Source: Theristus sp. LFF4_11
Taxonomy: Eukaryota; Nematoda; Chromadorea; Monhysterida; Xyalidae
Direction of reading: 5' to 3'
DNA: 64,000 bases
Assembly: GCA_030248135.1 (NCBI GenBank)
Contig: JASANC010004614.1
Span: forward strand, 1 to 64,000
Position numbers and translations under genes: made by a program. The notes beneath the pieces are model-generated. The model saw only the letters and a program-made list of their open reading frames with translations. It did no database searches and had not been told where the DNA came from. Below, in pieces: positions 9,903 through 18,842 of this stretch. The first letter of the stretch is position 1; each line of letters opens with the position of its first letter.

Positions 9903-12900
9903 ATGACCGTTCTAGAAATTTTTGCTGTTGTTGCGGCCATTTTGGTTGCTGTAAAGGGCCAACCCGGCCAACCGAGCCCAAAACAAGAGGCCCTTGCGTG
10001 CAAAACCGAATGCGCCCCGTTCCAGTACGCAGCTGACCATGACACTTGTGGCGGATGCATCGGTGAGCGGGTTTCGAGTTTATTTGTCCGGTATTATCTT
10101 TTTCTAAGGTCCGTGGAGAAGAATTGTGAAGGTTGGAAAAACAACACAAATGAAAACATTGCAAAGCGCACGCGAAGGCCGAAAAATTTTCTGAACTGTC
10201 AGCTACAGTAGTCTAATGGCAACCATGTTCAAACATGTTTTCGCGCGCAACAGTTTGGGTATCTCTGCGAGCAAACAGATGAATTCTGCGTACCCCATAA
10301 AAATGCTATACCGTATTACCCCACCCCCATTAAACCCCCCTCCACCATTAATCCCCCCCCCCCCACCAATAAACCCCCACCCCCCGACCAGTTTCCGAAT
10401 AATCCACCCTCCTACAAATAATCCCCCATGGGGGTTAATTGGTAACCTGTTTGAAACACATACCCAGCGAATTCAGTGGCTGGTTGCAGTGAAATTGATG
10501 AAATTGTGCTACGATATGGCCGATTAAACATGGCAGCTTTTTTCAGGGTTCAAGGAGCGCGCGAAATTTGAATGAAAGAAAAAAGACGTTCAGAAACCAC
10601 ATTGTGTGCCAAATTTGACTCGTTTTTTTAAACTAATGAATTATCCTCGCTATTCTGTGCATTCTTTCTCCCTTGCACACATGATTGGGAATTATGTTGG
10701 CATTTTTGAAAAAGACAACTCCTAGTCTGCGACTGATCCCGCCTTGATGGACTGCCCCATTTATTCGGCCGTACTGTACCAAAGGCCCCAAATGGATGAG
10801 TTAATGGTAATTTCATTACAAAAGGCTGTTACAGTAGGGTATCTCTGTGAAAAGTAGAAGTTTCTGCGACTTTCTTGCCTGCCATGCAAGGTATTTTGCC
10901 ATTTTTCAACAAACCCCCACCCCTAGAATTTTTTGTAAATAAACCCCCCCCCCCCACCAATAATTCCCGCCCCCCACCAATAAACCCCCACCCCTAAAAG
11001 TCGCTGACGTATTAATCCCCCATGGGGTTTTATTGGGGGTAATACGGTAGATTGGGACCTCTTCAGCCACACCGCAAACACAAAGAACTCCTTGTCTACG
11101 ACTGGGCTGATGGACGCTTTACCCACCTTGATGCGAATCCAAGGAATGCCAGTTTTCATTCAACCATGTCACAAACTTTCCTCGGCACCAATTGACCTGA
11201 GGGTCAATCGATGTCAACAACATTTCCTGGCATATAGTCGGACTGTTTAATTTCGGGTACTTGCTGATTGGCTGTTGGTCTGGTGGGCGGGGCGGTGGCG
11301 GGTGATTCAAAACGCATTTTTGTTTTTTCGAATTTTCCGATTCGTGAGCGTCAGCGTGAATGAACAAAAAGATTTTTGAATGAAAAACATTGTTTATGAT
11401 TTATGGGATCCAAAAAAATCAACAAAAGCGGGTTTCATCGCGAATTTCGATTTTCCTGAAAAAAAAGAACGACGACGACGGCGACCGCAAAATTAATGAA
11501 TTCCACAACAAAACTGCTGTTCCCAATTTATTTTTGGTTGACAACTGTTCGTGAACATCGGTGGGGGGCGTGCTTCAAATATTAAAAAAAACATTTCCCG
11601 ACTCAGAAAAGTAGAAAGCAGCAGTTGAATGACGACGTTTCGATTTTCAAGATTGACGACGACGACGGCGTTCATTCTATTGCTATGGCCTTTGGCCGCA
11701 ACGCTTCATTATGATATGCACCTGCCCCGCATCCGCATTGCTCATTGCTCATGATCCACTGGCGCGCCTGCACACGCTCCGCCCTCAACAAAAACTCGTT
11801 CAAAACGCAGTTATTTTGATTCCCGCTTCCTTAAAAAGGCTTGGCTTAGGTTAGGATTAGGTTAGGAACAGGTTTTGTTTAAGATTAGGCTTAGCTTTGG
11901 CTTTTAGGTTTAGGTCCGTTTTAGCAATGTCCGAGAACATCCAATGTTGGAGCGTGAGTTAACTGGAGCGTAATATCATAAAACGTGCCAACCGCCTTTG
12001 GCACTGTCAAAATTTGCTGCGGAAACTGCTGATTCAGATTATTTAATGATCGAATTGGTTTGTGAAGATTGAAAACTGCAGTTTTTTCACTGCAGAACTG
12101 CTTTTGAAGGCATGGCGACGCTGCCGTGGCCGTCGTTCTTCGTTTTTGGAAAAATAGATTTTGGTTGTTGAACATTGCTGCTTTTGATTTTTTTGGATCC
12201 CATAAATCATAAACGACGTTTTTCATTCAAAAATCTTCTTGTTCGTTCACGCTGACGCTCAAGAATCGGAAAATTCGAAAAAGGAAAATGCGTTTTGAAT
12301 CACCCGCTACCGCCCTGCCCACCAGACAACCAACAGCCAATCAGCTAGTACCCGAAATTTAGCAGTCCGACTGTATGTTGACCCCGTGGGCTCCAGCCAG
12401 CCCCAACGGCTCCATTACACTGAAAAAAATATCGCGTGATTGCACGCGATATTTTTTTCAGTGTAGTACCATCATATTTCAAAAGGGCCAAAAGTTATAG
12501 AGACAAAATCCAAACAATACTCGACCACTAAAGGGGCTTACCCTCGTGGTCTGGCGGCAGCGCGTTGGACTATTGTTTGTGCGTTCGGAGTTCGAGCCCT
12601 GCCGAGGAGCGTTTGAAGCACTACTTATTTTAATAACAGAAAAACTCGATGGTCGCCCTACTCGTTTCTGTACGTCTTTCTGGGTTAGCCCTGGCTGAAA
12701 ACGTCGCCCAAAATTTGTCAGTATATCAATGTCAACCCTGTTCAGGCTGGCGAGAATTGCTGTCGAAGAACAGCATCTTCATACATCAGTCATTGATGTT
12801 CAACAGAGACTGGATTACCACACTCGATACGAGTTTCGATGGAAATAGCGGATTTTTCTGCTACAAAAACGACACGAGCTACTCACGTGACTGCGGCGTG

Positions 12901-14371
12901 CTGAATGTGACGTTTCACGGGATTGGCCGGATGTGTTCAGACGATCGCGATCTTAGCCAGTTCAAGCCGACGATGACGTCTGACCAACTCGCACCGGGTA
13001 CAGTCGAACGCACAAACATATACAACTCGCTGATTGGCTGGTCAGTTTTCAGCGTGCACAGCATACATGTAGTGCAGAGAAGGCCAACTGCGCCCCCTCA
13101 CGCACTACGCTTGTGCACGCATTCGAACGACCAGCCAATCAGCTAGTTGTATATGTTTGTGCGTTTAACTGTAGAGACGATTGATTTTCTAGTCACCCTT
13201 CTCACCCTTTGAGTTTTTTTGTCACCCTTGTGGCCTGGAGGTGGCGCGTTAGACTGTCTGTGCGTTTGGGGCGTCGAGCCCCGCCGAGAGTTGTAGAGGC
13301 ATTTAATGAGAGAACAACTCGATGGGCGCCCCACTCAATGGCGTTCTGTTCGCCTTTCTGGGTTAGCCCTGCCTAAGAACATTGCCTAAAACTTGTCAAT
13401 GTCAATGTGAATCATAGGATCTCATTTCCGTTGCATTCAGCTTCTGTGCGAGTTGCATTCAAGTCCATTTTGGTATTTGGTCTGCTATTAACGAAATAAC
13501 ATTAGAAATCGACCAGAAAAATGACACAAATCTTAAAGTTACTATGCGACAAATGAGTGTGTAAAATTTGGTGGAAAATGACGCAATAGATTCGGAGCTA
13601 CAAGGCGCGTCAAAGCCGTATACACTACTTCTGGTCACCCTGTACAGGTCAATGCGACAAATGGGCCTTCGACTATTCGCAGCACGCGCTTTGGTGCGAC
13701 GCACTAACTGAATCAGTGCAATTCGCGTCGCATTTATACAGCCAATGCGAGAATCCAAATGCGACGCCGTACTCGCTGGTCGAATGGAATTGTCATGATA
13801 TCACAAAAGTGGTTTGTACAGGGTCGAAAAATGTTATCAGAAAAAAGCTTGCACGGAGCAGACCCGTGCGACGGAGTGGTGGAACACGGTGAAGTTGACG
13901 CAAATGGCATTTAGACCCAAATTCAAATTCACCAGATTAGCGGCAGACTCACCAGATTTGCGGCATCTCCCAGCGCGTTTCACCATACATAAACGGACGA
14001 TTCACTCACAAAAATGTAAGCGACTCAAAGCGCATCAAATCGCATCAGATGGCTTCAAATAGCTTCAAACGGGAACGTGCACACAACGTTCACGAGTCCG
14101 TCGCTTCAAATCGCTTCAATTATGTGTGGACTTGCATTTTTTTGCTGTTTGAGAGACACAATTGAAGCGATTGTTTCCCGCTTTTCTCTTGAATCGATAA
14201 AATTCCCTTTCGCAGGTCATGAACCGCTACTGTTCACATTTTCCTGGAAGCTGCGACCAAGAAGGTTCGGTGTGCTGCTGCGGAGAAGTGGAACCGGTAT
14301 TCCAAAAAGGCCTTGAGTATTTGCCGGCGGGCAGACCAAACTCGCGAAAACGAACCCTTTGGACAAAATAG
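9903..14371 (+). CDS. Secreted cysteine-rich orphan protein, TE-invaded gene
   Basis: Exon 1 9903-10062 encodes a clear signal peptide (MTVLEIFAVVAAILVAVKG), then a Cys pair region (CKTECAPF...DTCGGCIG). Exon 2 12746-12997 joins in phase and adds FFCYKNDTSYSRDCG and CSDDRD. A candidate exon 3 (13822-13888, VEKCYQKKACTEQ) flows in phase into the last exon 14216-14371 (MNRYCSHFPGSCDQE, SVCCCGE), which ends TAG. The exon 2 to exon 3 junction does not close in phase (exon 2 ends +1, exon 3 needs +2), so an exon is missing from the model or a splice site was altered; a MITE sits in the exon 2 donor. Introns hold three inverted-repeat elements and two SINEs. Function is unknown; an extracellular disulfide-rich protein is the inference. 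Confidence 0.55.
10309..11049. mobile_element. TA-flanked C-rich inverted-repeat transposon, copy A
   Basis: Starts TACCGTATTACC and ends GGTAATACGGTA. Inside the ends are runs of ACCCCC and palindromes containing CCCCCATGGGG. About 740 bp, longer than the other two copies, with extra sequence in the middle. Non-autonomous; no ORF was recognised. It lies in intron 1 of the secreted-protein gene. Confidence 0.8.
11232..12376. mobile_element. Inverted-repeat element, about 190-bp arms
   Basis: The left arm (CATATAGTCGGACTGTTTAA, then CTGATTGGCTGTTGGTCTGG, then TTTATGGGATCCAAAAAAAT) is matched in reverse complement by the right arm ending CAGTCCGACTGTATG. The middle is AT-rich with GACGACGACG runs and a TTAGG-like tract. 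No transposase was seen, so it is classed as a non-autonomous DNA element. It has no ORF worth annotating. Confidence 0.7.
11833..11925 (+). repeat. Degenerate TTAGG/TTAGGC-like tract
   Basis: Contains CTTAGGTTAGGATTAGGTTAGG-like units followed by TTAGGCTTAGC and TTTAGG. A related short tract (GGCTTGGCTTAGGATTAGG) occurs at about 47009-47027. Could be an interstitial telomere-like relic or a component of the element that contains it. Confidence 0.45.
12416..12465. mobile_element. Perfect 23-bp hairpin flanked by TA
   Basis: TACACTGAAAAAAATATCGC and its exact reverse complement are separated by a 4-nt loop (ATTG at 12439-12442). CACTG ends next to TA are typical of miniature Tc1/mariner-type elements. 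Confidence 0.6.
12537..12738 (+). mobile_element. tRNA-derived SINE (family 1)
   Basis: The head has pol III box-like sequences (TGGTCTGGCGGCAGCGCG and GAGTTCGAGCCC), then the family body (AAAACTCGATGG...TTTCTGGGTTAGCCCTGGC). It ends only a few bases before the acceptor of exon 2 of the secreted-protein gene (12746). Confidence 0.8.
13001..13171. mobile_element. Tc1/mariner-type MITE with 44-bp TIRs
   Basis: Ends CAGT(C/T)(G/A)AACGCACAAACATA, continuing through ACAACT(C/A)GCTGATTGGCTGG. TA dinucleotides at 12999-13000 and 13172-13173 are the target-site duplication. The left TA is part of the 5' splice site of the preceding exon. Confidence 0.85.
13206..13402 (+). mobile_element. tRNA-derived SINE (family 1)
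   Basis: Near full-length copy beginning CACCCTTGTGGCCTGGAGG, with a GGCGTCGAGCCCC box B and the body ending GGGTTAGCCCTGCCTAAGAA. It lies 33 bp from the MITE. Confidence 0.85.
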
Positions 14372-14780
14372 TGTGATTTCGTTTGGAAAGACTAATCGTA
14401 CCAACAACCGACGTTGTTGAACGCAATAAGCTTCGACCAACTACCGTATACTGTTCGTTTTTAATGGTCAATACTCCACATTTTGGGTTGGCCTATTTGT
14501 TTAAACCACCGTAACCCCGACAGATCCATTTCAGTTTCTTTCTCCTGATCTAAAGCAAACCTTAAACCTGAATTTCAATTCACAGAGGTCGCTCCTATCG
14601 CTGTCCGCATTTCTGACCAATGAAGAAAATATTATCTAAAAATGCGGAGAACGCATATAAAAGGACATGCGGATGCGCGAGCGAGCGCCAGCGAGCGGAC
14701 AGCGCATCACGCATAATATGAGCCGTTATCCCCTCGCGCGCGTTTTTCAAATTTGCTCGCTTCCTCCAGCGAGCATAGTA

Positions 14781-15237
14781 TACCGTATTACCTCTATTAA
14801 ACCCCCCCCCCCCAAAATTAAACCCCCCCCCAAAAATAAACCCCCACCCCCTCGACAAGTTTCCAAATAATCCCCCCCCCAAAATAATCCCCCATGGGGG
14901 ATTATTGAAACCTGTTTGAAACACATACCCAGCGAATTCAGTGGCTGGTTGCAGTGAAAATGATGAAATTGTGCTACCAAAGGCCCCAAATGGATGAGTT
15001 AATGGTAATTTCATTACAAAAGGCTGTTGTAAAAGGAAATTTCTATATAGAGTAGAAGTTTCTGCGACTTCCTTCCTGCCATGGAAGGTATTTTTGCCCT
15101 GTTGCCCACTCCTAAAAATGGTTTCCAAATAACCCCCCCCCCCAAATAAAGCCCCCCCCCCCAAAAAATAAACCCCCACCCCCAGAAGTCGCTGAAGAAA
15201 TAAACCCCCATGGGGGTTTATTAGAGGTAATACGGTA
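14781..15237. mobile_element. TA-flanked C-rich inverted-repeat transposon, copy B
   Basis: TACCGTATTACCTCTATTAA at the left and its inverted counterpart ending GGTAATACGGTA at the right. It is inserted in copy 1 of the satellite-carrying element. Copy 2 of that element has the uninterrupted site GCATAGTATAAGCC near 51338, so removing CCGT...ACGG plus one TA restores it, which gives a TA target-site duplication. Confidence 0.92.
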
Positions 15238-15410
15238 AGCCACAAACTTGGTTCTGTGCACACGAAACGAACACCCAAAGTTGTGCTTGGAGCCTCGAAA
15301 AAAATTTTATCGGACAACTTTTCATACGCTGTAGACACGAAATACCTATTCTGAAAACAGTGTTACTTATTTCTCTTTGTATTTTTTTTCAGTAGTGTAA
15401 TCATATGTGT

Positions 15411-16110
15411 TCGCCCTTTCAATTTTTACCTGCGACACTTTCACAGTTGCACAAAAATGGTTCCTGAGGTAATTCCATCCGGAGATGTTGAAAATTGGGT
15501 TAATTTTTTCCCGACCCTTATTTGGGGCAAAATTTGGGCATTTTTTTTAAATTTTGAAGGATTTTACGGCGTTACAAGTGTTCGCCCTTTCAATTTTTGT
15601 CTGAAGTTGTTCCATGACAAAACAAAAAATTTCCTGGGGTAATTCCATCCGGAATTTTTTTGAAAATTGAGTTAATTTTTGCCTCCGACCTTTATTTGGG
15701 GCAAAATTTGGGCATTTTTAAGTTTTGAAGGATTTTACGCCGTTACAAGTGTTCGCCCTTTCAATTTTTGTCTGAAGTTGTTCCATAACGTAACAAAAAA
15801 TTTTCCTGAGGTAATTCCATCCGAAGATTTTAGAAATTGGGTTAATTTTTTGCCCCGACCTTGTTTTTGAGTAAAAACTGGGCATTTTTAAAAACTCGCA
15901 GGGTTTTCACCGGGTTTTAAGTGTTCGCCCTTTCAATTTATGTCTGAAGTTGTTCCATAACCGAACAAAAAAGTTTCCTGGGGTAATTTCATCTGTAGAT
16001 ATTGAAAATTTGGTTACTTTTTTGCTCCAACCTTTTTTGGGTAAAAAATTGGGCATTTTTAAAGGTTCGTAGGTTTTGACCTGGTTACATCTGTTCGCGC
16101 TTTCAATTTT
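15411..16110 (+). repeat. 170-bp tandem repeat, about 4 copies
   Basis: Each unit starts GTTCGCCCTTTCAATTTTT and includes GGTAATTCCATCCGGAGA and a GGGCATTTTT-like phrase. Starts near 15411, 15581, 15751, 15921 and 16092. Related units occur at about 51510-51900. Confidence 0.85.
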
Positions 16111-16194
16111 TACCTGCGGCATTTTCACAGTCGAACAAAAATGTTTCCTGGGGTAATTCCATCCGGAGATTTTGGAAATTAAATTAATTTTTTT

Positions 16195-17330
16195 GCCCCG
16201 TGTGAGCATCTCTAGATACTGAATCGTGACGATTTCGGGCGAATCGGCCGTGGAAATTGGCGAAATCGGTCCAAAAACGAAAAACAAGAAAAGGGTGTTT
16301 TCCAGGGTAATTCAATGTGCTGATCACGGATTTTGGGTTAGTTTTCTTACGTGAGCAACTCTAGATGCTGAATCGTAACGATTTCGAGCGAATCGGCCGT
16401 GGAAATTGGCGAAATCGGTCCAGAAACTAAAAACAAGAAAAGGATGTTTTCCAGGGTAATTCAATGCGCTGATCACGGATTTTGGGCTAGTTTTTTACGT
16501 GAGCAACTCTAGATGCTGAATCGTGACGATTTCGGGCGAATCGGCCGTGGAAATTGGCGAAATCTGTCCAGAAACGAAAAACAAGAAAAGGATGTTTTCC
16601 AGGGTAATTCAATGCGCTGATCACGGATTTTGGGCTAGTTTTTTACGTGAGCAACTCTAGATGCTGAATCGTGACGATTTCGAGCGAATCGGCCGTGGAA
16701 ATTGGCGAAATCGGTCCAGAAACGAAAAACAAGAAAAGAGTGTTTTCCATGGTAATTCAATGCGCTGATCACGGATTTTGGGTTAGTTTTATTACGTGAG
16801 CAACTCTAGATGCTGAATCGTGACGATTTCGGGTGAATCGGCCGTGGAAAATGGCGAAATCGGTCTAGAAACGAAAAACAAGAAAAGGGTGTTTTCCAGG
16901 GCAATTCAATGCGCTGATCACGGATTTTGGGTTAGTTTTTTTACGTGAGCAACTCTAGATGCTGAATCGTGACGAATTCGGGCGAATCGCCCATGGAAAT
17001 TAGCGAAATCGGTCTAAAAATTAAAAACAAGAAAACTGTGTTTTCCAGGGTAATTCAATGCGCTGATCACGGATTTTTGGTTCGTTTTCTTGTGTGAGCA
17101 ACTCTAGATACCGAATCGTGACGATTTCGGGCGAATCGCCCGTGGAATTTAGCGAAATTGGTCCAGAAATGAAAAACAAGAAAACGGTGTTTTCCATGGT
17201 AATCCATTGCGCCGATCACGGCTTTTGGGTCAGTTTTCTTATGTGAGCAATTCTAGAATCGTGACGATTTTTGGCGAATCGGCCGTAGAAATAGCATAGG
17301 CGAAATCGGCCTAAAAAACAAAAAAAATAA
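16195..17330 (+). repeat. 149-bp satellite array, about 8 monomers
   Basis: The monomer contains GTGAGCAACTCTAGATGCTG, AATCGTGACGATTTCGGGCG, AATCGGCCGTGGAAATTGGC and AAGGGTGTTTTCCAGGGTAA. Starts near 16351, 16500, 16648, 16795, 16946 and 17096. The terminal monomers are the most divergent. Homologous to 51955-53210. Confidence 0.95.
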
Positions 17331-17420
17331 AAAACCTGAGTTGTCCGGGGTTTAAAAGAATGTGTGACCAACGAATTGTGATTTTGGTCCGACCTTCGGG
17401 GCTTATGTAAAAGTCAGAAT

Positions 17421-18204
17421 ATTATCTAAAAATGCGGGAGACGCATATAAAAGGAGGAATATGGCCTTGTGTAATTTGTGAAAGACTTGGCTCGACAACG
17501 CTTTTCAAGTCTCTGATGTGGTACACACGGATACAAGTACATAAGAGTCATATTTTTGCGCCGTTTATTCTTTATTTCGGTTGCACATGGCAACCCTCGT
17601 ACATTGTAGACAAACGAAACTTTCACATTTGCTTTATTTCTAGCATTTAGCGACCACTAAAACCACTAAAATAACGATCAGACTACCGATCGCTGACACT
17701 GGATTGCACAAAGTGTATCGCAGAGGCATTGGGGAACGCAAGGTCTCTTTCTGTGGCAAAGGCAATGACTCACCGGTTTATCCTGTCCTGTCAGTTTGGT
17801 AAAAAAAAGGTGAAAATCAGCGGAAGACAACACTTTTTGCACTGGTGCTGCTGTGTGCAGACTACAGCGGTGCGTACGTTAGCAACAACCAACGATAAAT
17901 CTACACGCAGCAATGTTTTGCAATCTCTGATATTTCTATTTTTGCACAGAATTTACAGAATTTCGCACATGGTGTTGTGATTTTAGACTAAACTGAAGAG
18001 GACAATTGAAAAATAACTTCAAAGTTTTTGCGCTTTTCAGCAAGCTTTTAAACAACAAACGCGGCGCAAAAATATGACTCTCATGTACTTGTATCCGTGT
18101 GTACCACATCAGAGACTTGAAAAGCGTTGTCGAGCCAAGTCTTTCACTGATTACACAAGGCCATATTCCTCCTTTTATATGCGTCTCCCGCATTTTTAGA
18201 TAAT
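17421..18204. repeat. Right-hand inverted-repeat module, copy 1
   Basis: Arms of about 150 bp: ATTATCTAAAAATGCGGGAG at the left and its reverse complement at 18204. The arms include GGAGGAATATGGC, GAGACTTGGCTCGACAACG-like sequence, ACACGGATACAAGTACAT and TTTGCGCCG. The spacer contains AGCGACCACTAAAACCACTA, also present in copy 2 (53335-54413). Short ORFs in the arms are repeat-derived. Confidence 0.85.
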
Positions 18205-18439
18205 TTATGATACTTCTGAAAGTTTTAGAAATAATAAACATTTTTATTGTCCCTCCTGACCGTCAGCAACAATGAAAAACCTTTCACATGCAGTACGACA
18301 ATAATGTGATCAAATGCTTACTGTTTTGATGTTTAAAAATTCAAGTTGTGTGATAGGTGATTGAGAAAAATTCATGTCAGTTCAATGTCATGTCATCGAT
18401 TATGAACGACGTTTTGAAATGTTTAACATTTTTAACTTC

Positions 18440-18745
18440 TCAACACAGCTGCTTACCACATGTAAACTCCCACGTAATTTTACTATTGTCGCAATACGCT
18501 CTGCACATGCACTGATTCTTTGCATTCATAAACTCCACTTTGAAGGACAAAGGATTTTGGTCAAAAGTGAAGTTTAAAATCTTTTCATAATTCCCCCAGG
18601 CGTTTTTACGTAACAATGTATTACAAAGTACAGTGCTAATTTTCTCGTGCCACGTAATATTTCTGGTTTCGCTTTTATACACGTTCAAAAAAACCGTGAT
18701 TATACAACCAAAACCGGTGATAATGTTTTTTTTCGAAAATTTCAT
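18440..18745 (-). CDS. Small secreted cysteine-rich orphan protein
   Basis: Single-exon 101-aa ORF read from the ATG at 18745; the ORF also extends upstream to 18856. Starting at MKFSKKNIITGFGCIITVFL gives a good signal peptide. The mature part is about 75 aa with potential N-glycosylation sites (NIT, NFT) and five to six cysteines crowded at the C-terminus (CMCRAYCD...FTCGKQLC), as in small extracellular disulfide-rich proteins. No known family was recognised. It is divergent from the next gene, whose start lies about 100 bp away. A chance ORF cannot be excluded. Confidence 0.42.
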   Translation of the reverse strand: MKFSKKNIITGFGCIITVFLNVYKSETRNITWHEKISTVLCNTLLRKNAWGNYEKILNFTFDQNPLSFKVEFMNAKNQCMCRAYCDNSKITWEFTCGKQLC

Positions 18746-18842
18746 TCCTGTCACTGCGATAGAATACACAGAACAAAGTTTGTTTTCGAAACGTCTGCTC
18801 TGACCGTGTGCTGACATCACGAATTTAAAAAAAAACGTACGC

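Larger units (their letters stand above)
14631..18204. mobile_element. Satellite-carrying inverted-repeat element, copy 1
   Basis: Starts ATTATCTAAAAATGCGGAGA and ends TCCCGCATTTTTAGATAAT, so the outer termini are inverted repeats. Order inside: a GCGAGCG-rich left part, an inserted C-rich element (14781-15237), about four 170-bp direct repeats (15411-16110), about eight 149-bp satellite monomers (16195-17330), then a right module that is itself an inverted repeat (17421-18204). The same order recurs at 51228-54413. No transposase was seen; mobilisation in trans, or a Helitron-like or foldback origin, are all possible. Confidence 0.75.

Noticed and set aside
14595..15338. 247-codon minus-strand ORF, Gly-rich
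   Set aside because: It runs through the C-rich transposon and the ends of the satellite element; the glycine runs are poly-C read in antisense.
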